The translations under genes and the position numbers were made by a program. The notes beneath the pieces are model-generated. The model saw only the letters and a list, made by a program, of their open reading frames with translations. It was not told the origin of the DNA and did not search any database. 64,000 nucleotides of DNA from Paroedura picta. Lineage: Eukaryota; Chordata; Lepidosauria; Squamata; Gekkonidae. Within the stretch, counting starts at the first letter, position 1. Each line of letters starts with the position of its first letter. Positions 37,348-50,442 of this stretch are shown here, piece after piece. Location: NCBI RefSeq assembly GCF_049243985.1, contig NC_135373.1, positions 100,125,213 through 100,189,212 on the forward strand. Direction: 5' to 3'.

Positions 37348-37804
37348 CCTAACAAGAGTCCAGTGGTACCTTCAAACTAACAAAATACCTTCAGTTAATT
37401 CAGGGTAATCTACAGTTATATGGAGTTGGCTAAATTAACTAATTCCACTAAATTAACTGTCTCAAAGAAAATTGGACCTCAGATTTGGCCGCAGAGTGGA
37501 GATTGTGGAATATATATCTTGAACAATGGTTCAAAACAGAAATATGATTGTGAATATTTGATAAAGGATTATTTACTATTAATATGATGCAATGGAAGAC
37601 TGTCTATAAGATAAAGATTACAAACTATTACTCTAAGGAAAGCTGGAAGTCATTTGTAAATTGTTACCTACTTTTATTCTTTTCTCTCTCTTCATATTTG
37701 TATTTCTCAGTAATCTGTAAATACATCTGCTTAATGGGTGAATTTGTTGTGCCTCCAATGAATGTGATGAAAACTTATGCTGGAATACATTCCTATTTAT
37801 ATTT

Positions 37805-37850
37805 TTATTTCATAGAATAATAGAGTTGGAAGGGGCCTCAAAGGTCATCT
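37805..37850 (-). mobile_element. CR1 3' terminal fragment
   Basis: CATAGAATAATAGAGTTGGA followed by AGGGGCCTCAAAGGTCATCT, the reverse complement of a CR1 end. Confidence 0.7.
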
Positions 37851-38075
37851 GTTTTATTTATACCTTGCCTTTCTTCCAGGTGAGGACTCAGTCAACTTTC
37901 ATCCTTCTCCTCCATTTTATCCTCACAAGAATCCTGTGAGGTAGGTTAGGCCAAGGGTAAGTGACTGGCCCAAGGTCATCCATTGAGCTTCCATGGCACG
38001 AGTGGGAATTCAAACCTGGGTCTCCCAGATCCTGGTCCAATACCTTAATTTTTAACCACTGCACTATGCTAGCTT
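37851..38075 (-). mobile_element. Older tRNA-derived SINE
   Basis: ATCCTCACAAGAATCCTGTG, GGGTCTCCCAGATCCTGGTC and TTTTTAACCACTGCACTATG on plus: a SINE reading on minus, related to but older than family A. The copy at 60.1 kb is similar. Confidence 0.65.
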
Positions 38076-38870
38076 GGTGTGAATCTCTAAATTGCGGCTG
38101 GACTCCTGTTCTGGGTAACTTCCAATGTACTCCAGAACGGAATGTACATGTCTTTAGTAAAATAATGAGTGTGTTCATACAAACATTTCCTGTATAACAA
38201 ACCACTAATACCATTTAATCCTGAACTCAGTTGGGACCTCAGTGGCATTACTGTACATGGAGTAAAAGCCATTGAGTTTCTTTCCTTTACGAGGAAAGCT
38301 AGCTTCTACTTGCACTGCTCACACTACTTTTTGATCACGTGGAGCAAAGTCTATCTCTTTATAAAGTTTCTGCATCTACTACAGCAAAGATGCAAACTGA
38401 TTCCCCCTCCAATTAACTATGGAATATCTGGACATGAAACCACTTGTATCATTAAGAATGTGCTGTTGAACATTCCATGCCTTTTACTGTGTTGACACCT
38501 CCTATAATAAAAATCCATAATTCTACTGGTCTTCAGCTGTTTCCACATGGGTTATTCGTTCAAGATTCAAACCTCTCAGGAACTGGGTCCTCTCCCCTAT
38601 TTCCCCATGGCATTGTGGTAGCCCTTCCTAGTTTTCCTGGTCTTTTCTCTGATCTTTCCCAAATTCTGGATGGCTGCCATGTGGATGGGAAAGTGGATTT
38701 TCTCAGGCCTGGCCACCCAGCAGCCATTTTTCTTGACCTTGTTCCTGTAGCAACTAGCCTCACCATACGGGGCTTAAAAAAAATAGGCCAATTAATATCT
38801 CTCTATATATAATGTCATAACAACCTGTGATTCTTTTCCTGTGAATTCCCAGCTTTCATTTTCCAAAAAA
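38076..38870. other. Intergenic, nothing recognised
   Basis: No repeat or exon recognised. Confidence 0.25.
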
Positions 38871-38874
38871 TAAA

Positions 38875-39085
38875 TCTTTTTCAGAGATGTCTTTCCCCCA
38901 ACTGAATGCCTGGAGAATTGGGAGCTGTGCCTGGGGAGGGTGGCATTTTGGGGGAGAGCTCAGCAGTAGGAATGTGATGCCACAGAGTCCATCCTCAGAA
39001 ACTGCCATTTTCTCCCCGCAAACCCATCTCTACTGTTTGGAGATCATTTGTCCATCCAGGACAACTACAGGCTTCCTCTGACATT
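38875..39085. mobile_element. Interspersed repeat of the 'cuts in CCTGGAGAT' type, fragment
   Basis: CTGCCATTTTCTCC, GGAGATCATTTGTCCATCC and related blocks are shared with 39555-39955. I know it as a common squamate dispersed repeat but cannot name it. Confidence 0.4.
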
Positions 39086-39239
39086 TTGCAAACCTAGGAA
39101 GAGATTTATTTTCTAAACATCTTTGCTTTATGAACGCAGAAGTCGAAAATAAATGGAGGCAAACAGACCCATTTCAAGGCACTCTGATTTTCATAGAGCA
39201 ACTTGGGATTCCTCCCACCACACTCCATGTTTCATTTGA

Positions 39240-39470
39240 AGAAGAAGAAGAGTTGGTTCTTATATGCTGCTTTTCTCTACCAGAAGGAGTCTCAAAGCGG
39301 CTTACAGTCTCCTTCCCTTTCCTCTCCCCACAACAGACACTCTGTGAGGTAGGAGAGGCTGAGAGAGAGCCCTGATATTACTGCTTGGTCGCAACAGCTC
39401 AATCAATGCCAAGGTCACCCAGCTGGCTGCAATTTAGCTCTGCACTCCTAACCACTACACCAAGCTGGCT
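39240..39470 (-). mobile_element. tRNA-derived SINE, family A
   Basis: GAAGAAGAAGAAGAGTTGGT to ACCACTACACCAAGCTGGCT, minus orientation. Confidence 0.9.
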
Positions 39471-39554
39471 TAACTCTAGCTAAAACTGTTTTATCTTTGT
39501 TTGAAGCTGCTCTCTCCCAAATTGTGATGATGGGTGTCTACTTAAGGACAGATT

Positions 39555-39955
39555 CACTCACTTATGAAGGGTAGGACTCCCATGTCCTTTATGCCCACCG
39601 GCAGGGGATAGTTAGGAAACTCCTGGAGATTTGGAGACAGAGTCTAGGCAGGAGAGGGACCTTAGTGGGATGCAATGCCATAGATTCTACCCTCCAAAGC
39701 ATCCATTTTCTCCAGGGAAACTGATAGCTACAGTCTGGACAGAAAGTTACCAACCTCCAGATAGTAACTGTAGATCTCCCGCTATTACAGCTGATCTCCA
39801 GGTGGCAGAGATCTGTTCACCTTGGGGAAATGGCCACTTTGGGAAGGTAGACTCCATGGCATTATACCCCATAGAAGTCCATCCCACTTCCCAAATCTGC
39901 CCTCCTCAAGCTCTAGCCCCCAAATCACCAGGTATTCCCCAGCTGGGATGTGCAA
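39555..39955. mobile_element. Dispersed squamate repeat, about 400 bp
   Basis: GTTACCAACCTCCAGATAGT, ATCTCCCGCTATTACAGCTG and TCCATGGCATTATACCCC recur widely in lizard DNA. The first about 150 bases look like a second, neighbouring copy. Possibly a DNA transposon; terminal repeats were not resolved. Confidence 0.45.
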
Positions 39956-40283
39956 CAAACAGGAGAGAGTGCACAGACTAAGCTGAATCAATCAAAAGGA
40001 CTAATTATAAACTAATGTTTTATTAAATATTTTACAACCATTTTATACAACAAAATATTCGTCACTGGATTAGTAAATTTCCTTTTGATATTTCATTTCA
40101 ATAGCATTCAGATGATGAACCATCATTAATATTATTTATATTACTGTCATATCTTTTTGGAACTTAAAAAAAAGACGGCATCAGTTTTGTGAATGTAAGA
40201 AGATTTATACAACTTCCTGGTGAGTCATGAGTTTGAAGGTTACTTTAAGCTAACAAATGTAACATTATGCTTTTGTAACATTA

Positions 40284-40566
40284 AAAGGTAAAAGGTAAAG
40301 GTATCCCCTGTGCAAGCACTGAGTCATGTCTGACCCTTGGGGTGACGCCCTCTAGCGTTTTCATGGCAGACTCAATACGGGGTGGTTTGCCAGTGCCTTC
40401 CCCAGTCATTACCTTTTACCCCCCAGCAAGCTGGGTACTCATTTTACCGACCTCGGAAGGATGGAAGGCTGAGTCAACCTTGAGCCGGCTGCTGGGATTG
40501 AACTCCCAGCCTCATGGGCAAAGCTTTCAGACGGCTGCCTTACCACTCTGCGCCACAAGAGGCTCA
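40284..40566 (-). mobile_element. Full-length Sauria SINE
   Basis: Perfect 13-bp target duplication TTTTGTAACATTA (40271-40283, 40567-40579). The AAGGTAAAAGGTAAAGGTAT tail is on the left and GCGCCACAAGAGGCTC head on the right. Confidence 0.93.
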
Positions 40567-40954
40567 TTTTGTAACATTACAGTTTTGTAACTCCTGTATC
40601 ATTTAAGAGTTGAGGGGGTTGAAAAAGATTTTTTGACATGGGATTTTGTAGCTGGCTTCCCATTGCCATGATCTTCATTGCAGCAGCATCCTTCACACCA
40701 CGATGTGAAGTGACAACAGTATGATTTTGTTAAAGGACTGATTAGAACTCACTGAGTTTATAAATAGTAGCGAATTGCAAGGGAAATAATTTTTGTGAGA
40801 ACAAACGTTATTTAAAGTAGTTGTAAAACATTCAGCACAATTTAAGCTTAATTGACATCTGTTATTGTTTAAAATAAGATGTTAAATTTCCCAACTGCGA
40901 CCAGTTAAATTCTATCTGGAAATGATTTGCAATTCCAGGAGATTCCCAGGTAAG

Positions 40955-42180
40955 ATTGCCAGCTCTACTGATTCAGGTGAGAATCCCCACCTTCCGGATA
41001 CACCTCTCCCCCAAACTCCCCACAAACCCAGAAGAACACAGCTTTTTAATGTGACATGCTGACGTTACCTAGAAGTCATGTCAGCACACTGGGGTCATGG
41101 GGAGTTGACACTCTGTCTCATGCCTGCACCCCCCAGCAAACCACCAGCAGGGGTCCCTGTGCCAGGGGCTCCCAGTGAGTCCAGGTTCGCTCCACTCAAT
41201 CCGGCCAAGTCGGATGCAGAGCTGAGGGTGGAGGTTCCGGCAGATGAGCGGGATCAACCATGTCCCATCCAGGATGTGCTCCTGGGTTCGAGCCAGGAGC
41301 CAACTCAGCTAAGTGTGCCAGAGGCTTCAGATCTCACCCCGCCAATCCCATCTAGTCTTGAGGGTTGCCCAAAACATCAGAGCTGGTGGGCTGATTTGAC
41401 AGCTTGCCGCCAAACATTAAACTGGCAGCTCATTGTCAGGTGTGAGGGCAGCTGAAGGCCTTTCCACAGATGGAGCACAGCTGTGATCCGGCAAAAAAGA
41501 GGGGAGAGGGCCAGGCCAGGTTGCATTTAAGGTGGAACAAGGTTCCAGTCCCTTCATGGCTGCAATTTCTCATTCCCTACCCGTTCACCCAGACTCCTGT
41601 TCCCTCCAACACTACAGCGAAGCTCTACTGGGCTGACCTGGATTACGACCTTGGCCTGCTCCTCAGATCTGTGACTCTTCTCTCCTGTGCCTCAGCTCCT
41701 GTATCCTCATTCCCACAACCCACCCCGGCATCACTCCCAACCCAACTTACTTGGTTCAGTATCCCACTCCCTGTCTGCCTTCCAGACTCCACAAGTGACC
41801 CCTGGTTCAACTTTGGGCTCGCTACTTACTTGTTTGCTTACTGGCTTTACTTGCTGTTTCCTGGCCCGACTATGGATTGTGTTTGACCCACTATTTTAAA
41901 TGTGTGCTGGTTGCAGTTCTTTGGCTGTGAGTACAGAGACTTGGACTAGGTGCGGCCTGGCAAGGTAGCACAGTCTGGTTTTTGGGCAACACTCTATGAT
42001 TTGAAGCAAATTCTACCATCGAGTTTTGACCAAAAGCCAGAACATCACCCCAACATCTCCAGTGTGCTAACATCACTTCCGGGTGTCATAAGCACATAGG
42101 AAAAAACTTGGAAAGTGCCCCCCCACCAGCACCACAGATAGACCTGGCAACCCAATCCCCAGGTTCCACCTGGAAGTGGC
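40955..42180. mobile_element. Probable composite of dispersed repeats
   Basis: Both ends carry 'lesion' blocks (GATTGCCAGCTCTACTGA, AGACCTGGCAACCCAATCCC) of the same type as 39555-39955, and the interior holds two short ORFs of odd composition. Family not identified. Confidence 0.35.
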
Positions 42181-42441
42181 TTCCCTAATGGAGGGTCAAC
42201 TTACAAACAACAGCTCTTGTTGATGAATATAAACCATCCATCCTAGTCTGTTAACCCGTAGTCTGCTTCACAAAGGACCACCACTCCGATGGCCAGTCTA
42301 GTTAAACTGAATCCAGACTTCCAGGGAACCTTTTCATTGTGATACACCTCCCATGGAACCCCGATACACATCCAACATGTCTGGAATGTTTTCAAACAGC
42401 ATACTTTTACATTCACGAGGCATCTTACCATTACCTAAGCA

Positions 42442-42894
42442 TAGCCATTCTCAATGGGGCCCATAGGACAGGTTTAAAGGGGGGCACAGACTGGAAAAGG
42501 TGGGAAGGGGAGCCCAACGACTTTATGGGGGACCCTGGAAACTGAACGGATGCAATACCCTTTTTCTCACATCTGATGTCATTAATTGTTAGGAAGTTCG
42601 ACCTTCATAAAGGGAAAGAAAAAGAAATCATGTAATCAGTTCCTTTGTGAGTGCTTGAATGAATATACTCCAGAAAAAGGGGGGGGGAGGGAATGAATGC
42701 ACAATCTTCTCTTGGTCAAATGTTTTAAACTTTAATTTCGTACACTGTTTTAAAAAGATTTTCCCAGTGTGTCGAGTCCAGTAATAAATGGTTTTCTGTC
42801 TTTTGGTTTGTGTTGTATCTTTGTTTGACAGGGGGCCCTGGAACCTGATAAGAGCTCCTAAAAGGGCCGTGTTCCAAAACAGCTTGAGAACGGC
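42442..42894. mobile_element. hAT element, about 450 bp
   Basis: TAGCCATTCTCAATGG and GCTTGAGAACGGCAG are inverted ends. The interior matches 17552-17800. Confidence 0.65.
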
Positions 42895-44301
42895 AGGCAT
42901 GAACTGGACGTGAGCCCTAGAATGCACCCAGCACTTCCTGGTGTTTGCCCATTGCAGAATTCTGATCACAACCGGGAAGCAATCCTTTGACAGAACAATA
43001 TATACAATTTCATTGCCCCCTAAAGTTCTTTGCAATTAAACGGCTAACAGATATGGGAATTCTGTATAAGCAAGCTACTTCTGTTGTGAGACATGGGATC
43101 CTGGCTAAAGACATCCTGTGTCTTGGCATTCAAACCCCTTTCCTAAGAAGGGAATATCTGTGCAAGAGCGACCTGTGGTGCTGCTCCAGAGTTGAACCGG
43201 AAGTGTAAGAAGCCGTCTTCCTTCCCCAGTAGAACAACGTGGCAAACTCCTGTGCAGATGTTGTTGCTTGAAGAATGAAGATAACACTTGGCATTTATCA
43301 TGTGCTTTAGAATGTCCAAAGTGGCATAAACGTTTTATCTTCCTTAGTGCCTGACTGGCAGCCACACATACAGCAAAGGATAGCAGGGGCCTGCATGAAC
43401 TCAACACAGGCGGGCTGGGGCTGGGTGTCTTGCTGCATTGTCCACATGCAGGTGAAAACACAGGCTGGGGGCTGCATTTATTTCCTTTCAAGGCCTGCTT
43501 GGCCTCGAGTTTAAACACCTTGCATTTTCATGCCACTGATGTACAAAGGGGAGTTTGGGCTGACGGCTGTATTAGAAGGCAATGGGTATGAATATGCCCT
43601 CTACAGTCCCTGTTTAGAGACATTAATCTGCTCACGGCTCTGTTTGCCAAGTTCCCCCATGGCTGCTAATAGCAATTTGATCTGCAGACAGTAGCAGGTA
43701 ATGTATTTTATCTCTGCCATGAAAGCTTCACCTGCTGATTTCTGCAGACCTTGCTGGTGTTGGGCACAGGTGGCACAGGCCAGGCTGCCCCTCCCCCTCC
43801 ACCCATAAATTGGCAACTTTACTCAGAATCCAGGCCACAATGAATTTAAACCAAAATGTTTGGTGGAACTGCGTTGACTTAAATTGAATTATTTTGGCTG
43901 GACTAGATTATGGATCAGATGGCTAATTAACAGGGTCACAGTGCCTGCAGAATCAGAAGTGCTTAATTGCAAAGAACAATGTTTGGTATGATCCCAAGCA
44001 CTAAATTGGATTCATCAGACTGGAGTGCTATGGGAGTGCGGCTTCAGGGTTGCTGCAAAAGGCACTTCATAAGTTTCCTTTGATTATTCTGATGCAGGTA
44101 GGGATAGCCTGCTTTCCTGATGCACCTTGCCTGCCTCCAAAAAACCCTCATCCCCAAACTCACCCAGACCTGGAAAAACATCACTTTTTCATTCACTATG
44201 GCACTTAAACATTGATAGACTTATTGAGTGAGAGGTTGAAGTGTTCTACAGGTTTCTCAGTGTTGCGATTCTTGATGTGAGATTTATCCTTTGGTGTAGG
44301 G
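42895..44301. other. Intergenic, nothing recognised
   Basis: No clear repeat, exon or RNA. Confidence 0.25.
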
Positions 44302-44415
44302 TAGAGGTGGCCAAACTATGGCTCTCCAGATGAGCATGGACTACAGTTGGTTTGCAGGGGCTCATGGGAATTGTAGTCCATGGACATTTGGAGAGCCACA
44401 GTTTGGCCACTCCTG
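44302..44415. mobile_element. Palindromic hAT MITE
   Basis: TAGAGGTGGCCAAACTATGG to CAGTTTGGCCACTCCTG. The 8-bp flanks GTGTAGGG and GTGTTGGG differ once. Confidence 0.85.
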
Positions 44416-44435
44416 GTGTTGGGTTTGAGCTAGAG

Positions 44436-44571
44436 CAGGGGTAGTCAACCTGTGGTCCTCCAGATGTTCATGGACTACAATTCCCATGAGCCCCTGCCAG
44501 CAAACACTGGCAGGGGCTCATGGGAATTGTAGTCCATGCACATCTGGAGGACCACAGGTTGACTACCCCTT
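44436..44571. mobile_element. Palindromic hAT MITE, 136 bp
   Basis: Near-perfect hairpin from CAGGGGTAGTCAACCTG to CAGGTTGACTACCCCTT, target duplication AGCTAGAG/ATCTAGAG. It lies only 20 bases from the previous MITE but has its own target duplication. Confidence 0.9.
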
Positions 44572-45664
44572 ATCTAGAGCATCGTAAGTGGTTACATACA
44601 GCTTTCAATTCAAAACAGATCACCACATCATCAGCAACCTGCAACCTCTACTGGATAATGACAGTTCTCTTTCACAAGTACCTGGACATTGGTACTAGAG
44701 CTTGCAGTAAATCCGGATGCCCAAGACAGCTGGACCGAGAGGGGTGGTCTTATAAGTCAAATTATAAAATACATAAATACATTTTGCCACCACAAATACG
44801 TAGACAACACAATCACTGAACCTAGTAATGTTAACTGTTTATTCCTAAGGCCATCACTACACCCTCTGGCAGCAAATACCCCATTCTATTTGGCTTCCCT
44901 TAGTGTAGTTCTAAATACCTTCTATACTTGTATGCATGCTCCTGTTCAATACTTGGTTTGATATTAGAGGTAACAGTTTTTCCAGAAGTCTCTCATCATG
45001 GGACAAGTCTACCACATACATGAAAAGTCTGATTGTGATTTTCTACTATACCTGCAGATACCTTTTATATTTTACTCAGCCTGGAATGTCATGGTACCAA
45101 ATCATTCTAAAGACCATTTTCACACTGGGAACTTTGCTGCCCCGGCTCCCTTGTGGGAGTGCAAATCTGGGGCAGATGAGGTGCACCAGACTAAATGCTC
45201 CCCTGTGTGGGAGCAGGAAGAGGCAGGGCAACCTGCCCTGGCTCAAACTCCAGTCTGCAGCCTGGCACACAGCCTCCGGTGCAGAAAAGATCATAGTGTC
45301 TTTTCTTGAGATTTATGTAGCTTGAAGTGAAAGATTCTTTCCTAAACATTTGAAAGAATTATTGTGTGAGGAATTCTTTTTCTGTTGTCATTTGAAATGT
45401 TGCCTTTGTATTTGCTAATTCTAACAAAGCAAGGGTGAGCAACCTTTTATAACTGAACAGCCAAAATATGTCAAAATTCAGAGCAGCAGAGCCACAAAAA
45501 GTCAGGATAAGAAAGCCTGTCTGCACAATTGGCCAGATACATTTTAACATTACTTATAAATGAAATGTTGATATAGTGATATAGTTTCTGCAGCTCAAAC
45601 ACTAGTTGTTACAAGTCATTAATTAGGAATCCACAATTGGTACACATCCATTCATGGTTTATAC

Positions 45665-46255
45665 CTGGACTAGCAGAAGAGCCCATTGTATCTCTGAATA
45701 CAACGGGCACTAGGCTACCCCCTGCCTGCCCCGGGCAGGCTAGCCAAGGCCTTGACGGGCCTTTTCAGGGTGGGAGGGAGGTGCTGGGGGACAGTCCGTT
45801 CCCCCCCCCCCATGGGCCTTTTCATGGTGGGAAGTGCCAGGGGGCAGTCCATTTCCTCTCTGCTGCCCCCAAAAGCCTGCTGGGGCCTCTTTGGGCCTTT
45901 TTGGGGCTGGGAAGAGTGCTGGGGGGCAGTTGGCTCCTCCTCCTGCTGCCCCGGCAGCTCTATGAAGGCCTGGCAAGGCTGCAACTGGAGATGCTTGGGG
46001 CGGTGGGAGTGCTGGCAGGGGCTCCCTCCCCCCACCAGCCCACAGTCCCAGGCCCTCTGCCCTCCCTCCCAGTTCTTGCTTACTGGCTTGGAAGAAGTTT
46101 GGGGGGGGATGTGACCAGAGGCGGGACATCCTTCCTGATTGTCTGCTCATTGGACAGATGACAATTCAGGAATGGGGCAGCCAGGACAGCTGACCTGATT
46201 GGTGGTTAGGTGGTGAGTCCCAGCTCCTCCCAGCACCCCTTACCCGCTTTGCTAA
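45665..46255 (+). mobile_element. GC-rich element of unknown class with a terminal hairpin
   Basis: It opens with the short hairpin GCCCATTGTATC...ATACAACGGGC, has a GC-rich interior and a 3' part (CAGATGACAATTCAGGAATG, GCTGACCTGATTGGTGG). It shares the GATTGGCCC-type region with 48.2 kb and 17.2 kb. Class unresolved. Confidence 0.4.
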
Positions 46256-47430
46256 TAGTTACAGATTATGGCAACGGTTCACCTCTATCATTAATCCAGT
46301 AAACATCTTTGTTTGCCAGTCCCTTCACATACTGGCTGTTCTAGCATCCCGCCTACCTTTTAACTTAAGAATTTGATTTGCTTTTTTGAAATTCCATACT
46401 TACCCACACTGGACAACAAGGATCAATGTTCCTTTTAAAGTTATCCTCTCTTCTGCATATTATATTTAACGCATGTCCTGTGTTTTCAGATGAAAATCAC
46501 TAGAATAAAGCTAGTTTGTTTCCCTATAATGGTTTTTATTTTGTTTCCTAAGTGAATTAGTAAAGGTTTTATAACTTAGTTGAGCATAGCTTTCAAGCTT
46601 TACAGAAACAGACTTTCCCGCATTCTTATAAGTTGTCAAGGTCAACTCCCATGTTTAAAGAACAAAGGTTTATTGCCATCAGTAAACATGTGAATAACCT
46701 AGAACATCCAGGAAACGTTTATGATAGTCAATCTGTCAGTTTGACTTTATATGGCCAATAGTTTGGCTGACTACTTCTTATTATGTTATGGGCTTCTATA
46801 GCAAATTCCTAGAATCTTGTAAGTAATTTCCAGTTTTGTGGCCCCTTTAAAAAAAATCTGCAAGAAAATAGAAAGACTTTGCAGATTCTTTTATATTAGT
46901 GGAAGATAATTGGCTCCTATACCTTTTTAGTTCCTTAATCATCTAAGGCTGCATCATCGTGTCACATTATGCTTCCCACCAATTCTGTCCACTTTGCATT
47001 ATAGATCTTAATTTTTGAGCAGAGATCTTCATAAATCAGCCTCTTATAAAAACTTTCCCAGCATCCCACCAGAATATAAGTATCGAGACATCTGGAATGG
47101 AATTCATTTTAAAATATTCATGCAGTGTATTTCCCCCCTCTCTGCAGAAGTATCATACTCACAGCACCATCCTAAGCAGAGTGACATCATTCTAAACCTG
47201 TGAAACTCAATGGGCTTAGAAGGGGTACACTCTGTTCAGGATTGCAATGCACATTTCCAACTGTTTTTAATAAAATGTACATTCCTACATTTCTCAAACA
47301 CTTGCATGATCTGAGGCTGTAATAATGTCTGTTTCTGCTTTGAATATTTGAGATAGCTAATGAAGTGTTACTAAAGTCACATTTATCCTTGAGTAGTTTC
47401 CTTGAGGAGCTGAGAAAAAACTTTTTCTAG
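46256..47430. other. Intergenic, nothing recognised
   Basis: AT-rich, no element recognised. Confidence 0.25.
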
Positions 47431-48430
47431 ACTGAAAAACAACATCAATCAGTCCCGTTTAGGTCAGCTACTGCCTCAGTATAGCTTGTTGCTAACAGGA
47501 TACACCTAGAATTTGCAAGTGGGAGACCCACAAGGACTTGACTGAGACCAGGGATAGGCCCTCCCCTCCCAGTTTCTCTGGCAGTGCCGGAGAAGGCGAA
47601 GGGAAGGGAACTGGCTCTCGAAGGCACAGGAAGAGTGGGAGCAGGTTGGCCACCCCTCCCTTGCTCGTTCTGAGCCTTCGGGAGCCAGCTGTCAGTAGGG
47701 ATCAAGGAAAGTGTGGACAGAGTGGACAAGCAGACAAGCTGGCTGTGAGGCTTGGGGTGTTAGGCAGGAGGCACGGGTGGGTGGCATGGCTGCTGTGAAG
47801 CACAGCCAGAGGGCCCTCTTCCCCCAAGGTCTCCCTGCATCCAGGAGGCCCAGGTGCATGGAGTTAGCTAGGAGGCCTGGGTGGGTGGCATGGCCACTGC
47901 AGAGCATGGCAAGGGGGCCTTCTATACCCTCAAGCTCTCCCTGCTGCCAGGAGGCTTGGGTGCACGGCGCAGGCACCAGAGAGCACAGGCAGGCAGGCTT
48001 CCCCACCCCCTGAGCTCTCCCCATCGTGAGGAGGCTCCAGAGTGTAGCCAGCCTACCCCGAGCCCTCCTGGCAAACTTGTAGAGTGGGTAAAGTGGGAAG
48101 TGCAGGGTGGCTGTGGCAGAGTGTGGCTGGATGGCCACCCCCAGCTCCTGGGATTACCTTCTGGCTGCTTTTCCTTGTAATGCTAAGTGCTGGGAAGCCA
48201 CATGGATGGGGAGGAACAGCAGCAGGGGGACAGGGAAGAGCCTCTGATTGGCCCTGTTGGGGACTGCCGTCATCCTATAGGGGGGATATCCCCCAGTGAG
48301 GGCCAGTCAGAGCCTTGGCACGTCAGAAGGACTGTCAGCTTTTTATATATTCAGATTATATTTTGTATTGTGAATTTTTTAGATATGTTAACCACCCAGA
48401 GCCAATCACAGTAGGGTGGTATATAAATAA
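47431..48430 (+). mobile_element. Second GC-rich element with internal tandem units and LINE-like tail
   Basis: Degenerate units around GGGTGGGTGGCATGG recur at about 47777 and 47879, with a third diverged unit near 47955. The right end has TCTGATTGGCCCTG, CTTTTTATATATTCAGATTA, then ACCACCCAGAGCC and AATAAAATATTTATTTATT, like a LINE 3' tail. Confidence 0.4.
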
Positions 48431-49809
48431 AATATTTATTTATTAAAGCCTAACTGCTTGATGTACCATGGACTCCATGTACTAGGTTGGCCAGGTTTGT
48501 GGGTGACGTGTACACACAATCTAGATTGTTTAAAATTCACTTAGCAAACCTATAGGGGCCTGATTTAGATGAGGACTGTGGTTCAGGAGAAGCAGGCTTT
48601 GAAGCCTTCCCTCTGTGCTGATTTCCCCGTCAGAAATGGCTCAGGGGGACCATTATTTGTCCCAATCTGAAATGGCAGATGTGTTGGCCCCTAGTTTTGT
48701 TGAAGTGCTTCTAATTCACTCTCTACTTTTTCCCTGGAAAATTATTTTGGCTATCACTGAGCTGGGGAAACATATTCGGATTCTCTCCAGCCTGTCACTT
48801 AGTATGGCAAGTGACCATGTCACTCAGACAGCCAAACAGTTATGGGCTGGATCTCATAGAAGAATGTGCCGTGTTCAAGAGACCTTGCAAAAGTGCTGTT
48901 TGGGCAAAGCATAACTCAAGATATTCCTTCCGATACAATTTCAAAGACAAAATTTTACCGTCCTTCTGTGGTCCATTCCACTGCTCCATATAAGCGTTTG
49001 GTTAGGGCTAGTCCTTGTGTGAAGAGAACCATGGTAGGTAGCCTTTCCACTGGTCCATTCCTAGATCCAAATCAATACCATGTGCTTTGGGTATAAATAC
49101 ACGCATTTTGGATCAATATAATATACATACATACACATGGCATTCTGTTATTTCAGTATCAGATTGTATTTTCAGCGACACGATGTTCTCTTTGTCACAG
49201 GCTCTTATGAGTCATAGATCATTTTTAGAATGATCTGTGGAATGAGACACTGGTGTGTTTTTTGTATCATTCCTTTTGGGGGGGCAGGTTGTTTGGTCTG
49301 CAGTAGGGCTGTTGAAACCTGGGTGTGAAGCATGCTATGCAGGCATGAGTTCTGTTTTGATTGCGATTTATGGGCTGATCCCATGAGCCTGTGCCAGTAA
49401 AGAGTTCGGAGTGAGATCTGCTCATACTTTGCAGTTAAGGGTGTGTTTGTTGCTTTGGCTGTGGTGGCACCAGAAGTCGACTGCTGGTATGCTCATGAAA
49501 AGACAAAAATCTGTTTTTCAGCTTCGGTCGGATGGAGCTTTTTAGGATATGCTCATGACTTTCTCTTGCAGCACTAGTGGCTTAAGGATTCTGTCAGAGG
49601 TTTGTTTTGTATGCTTTGGGTGTAAAAATGCAGTCTGAGAAACTACTTTACACTTGGCAGGATCTCCTTGATCTCTCTGTTAAATATACTCTTGGCAAAG
49701 AAGGAGAGGATGTTTTCCTTCAGCTGGCTGCACTGCAGCCACTTTAGAACAGAAGTTCAAATTTGCTTGAGGACAATAAGAACACCAGTTGTTAAGCCAG
49801 ACTCAGTTC
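48431..49809. other. Intergenic, nothing recognised
   Basis: No clear element; short ORFs only. Confidence 0.25.
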
Positions 49810-50255
49810 CCCAAACCAGCTAGCATGGTGTAGTGGTAAGGAGCGGCAGCCTTTAATCTGGAGAACCAGATTTGATTCCCCATTCCTCCACATGCAGCCA
49901 GCTGGGTGACCTTGGTTTTGTCACAGTTCTCTTAGAGCTGTTCTCACAGAGCAGTTCTTCTAGAGTTCTCTGAGCCCCACCTACTTCACAGGAAAATCAG
50001 AGTCCAGTAGCACCTTTAAGACCAACAAAGATTTATTCAAGGCGTGAGCTTTGGAGTGCAAGCACTTCCTCACTCACGCCTTGATTAAATCTTTGTTGGT
50101 CTTAAAGGTGCTACTGGACTCTGATTTTGTTGTGCTACTTCAGACCAACCATTTGAATCTACCTCACATGGAGTCTTTGTGGTGAGAGGAAAAAAAGGTG
50201 AGTGTAAGTCACCTTGGAAGTGCCTTGAGTACTGAAAAGCAGCTCTTATTCTTCT
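49810..50255 (+). mobile_element. Family A SINE split by a family C retroelement (49991-50158)
   Basis: The SINE head (TAGCATGGTGTAGTGGTAAG) and tail (GAAAAGCAGCTCTTATTCTT) flank the insert. The insert has target duplications CTACTTCACA (49981-49990) and CTACCTCACA (50159-50168) and an inverted head with arms TCAGAGTCCAGTAGCACCTT and complement. Confidence 0.88.
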
Positions 50256-50442
50256 TCAAACTTTGCAGGTATCCAAGAAGTAGGAGCCAAGTTGCATAGC
50301 AACTTCACATACATTTTCTCCCCTCCCACACATATAAGTCCTGACAGAATAGACCTGTCTAGTGAGACTAGATCATAGAGACTGCCTGGCTCTGCATTGG
50401 TAGGCAGATCTTGGTGGCTGTTCAGGACTTCATGGAATAGGC

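Noticed and set aside
45637-46161. 174-codon open frame on plus and its overlapping frames on both strands
   Set aside because: It lies in a GC-rich repeat where stops are rare by composition; all frames are equally open.
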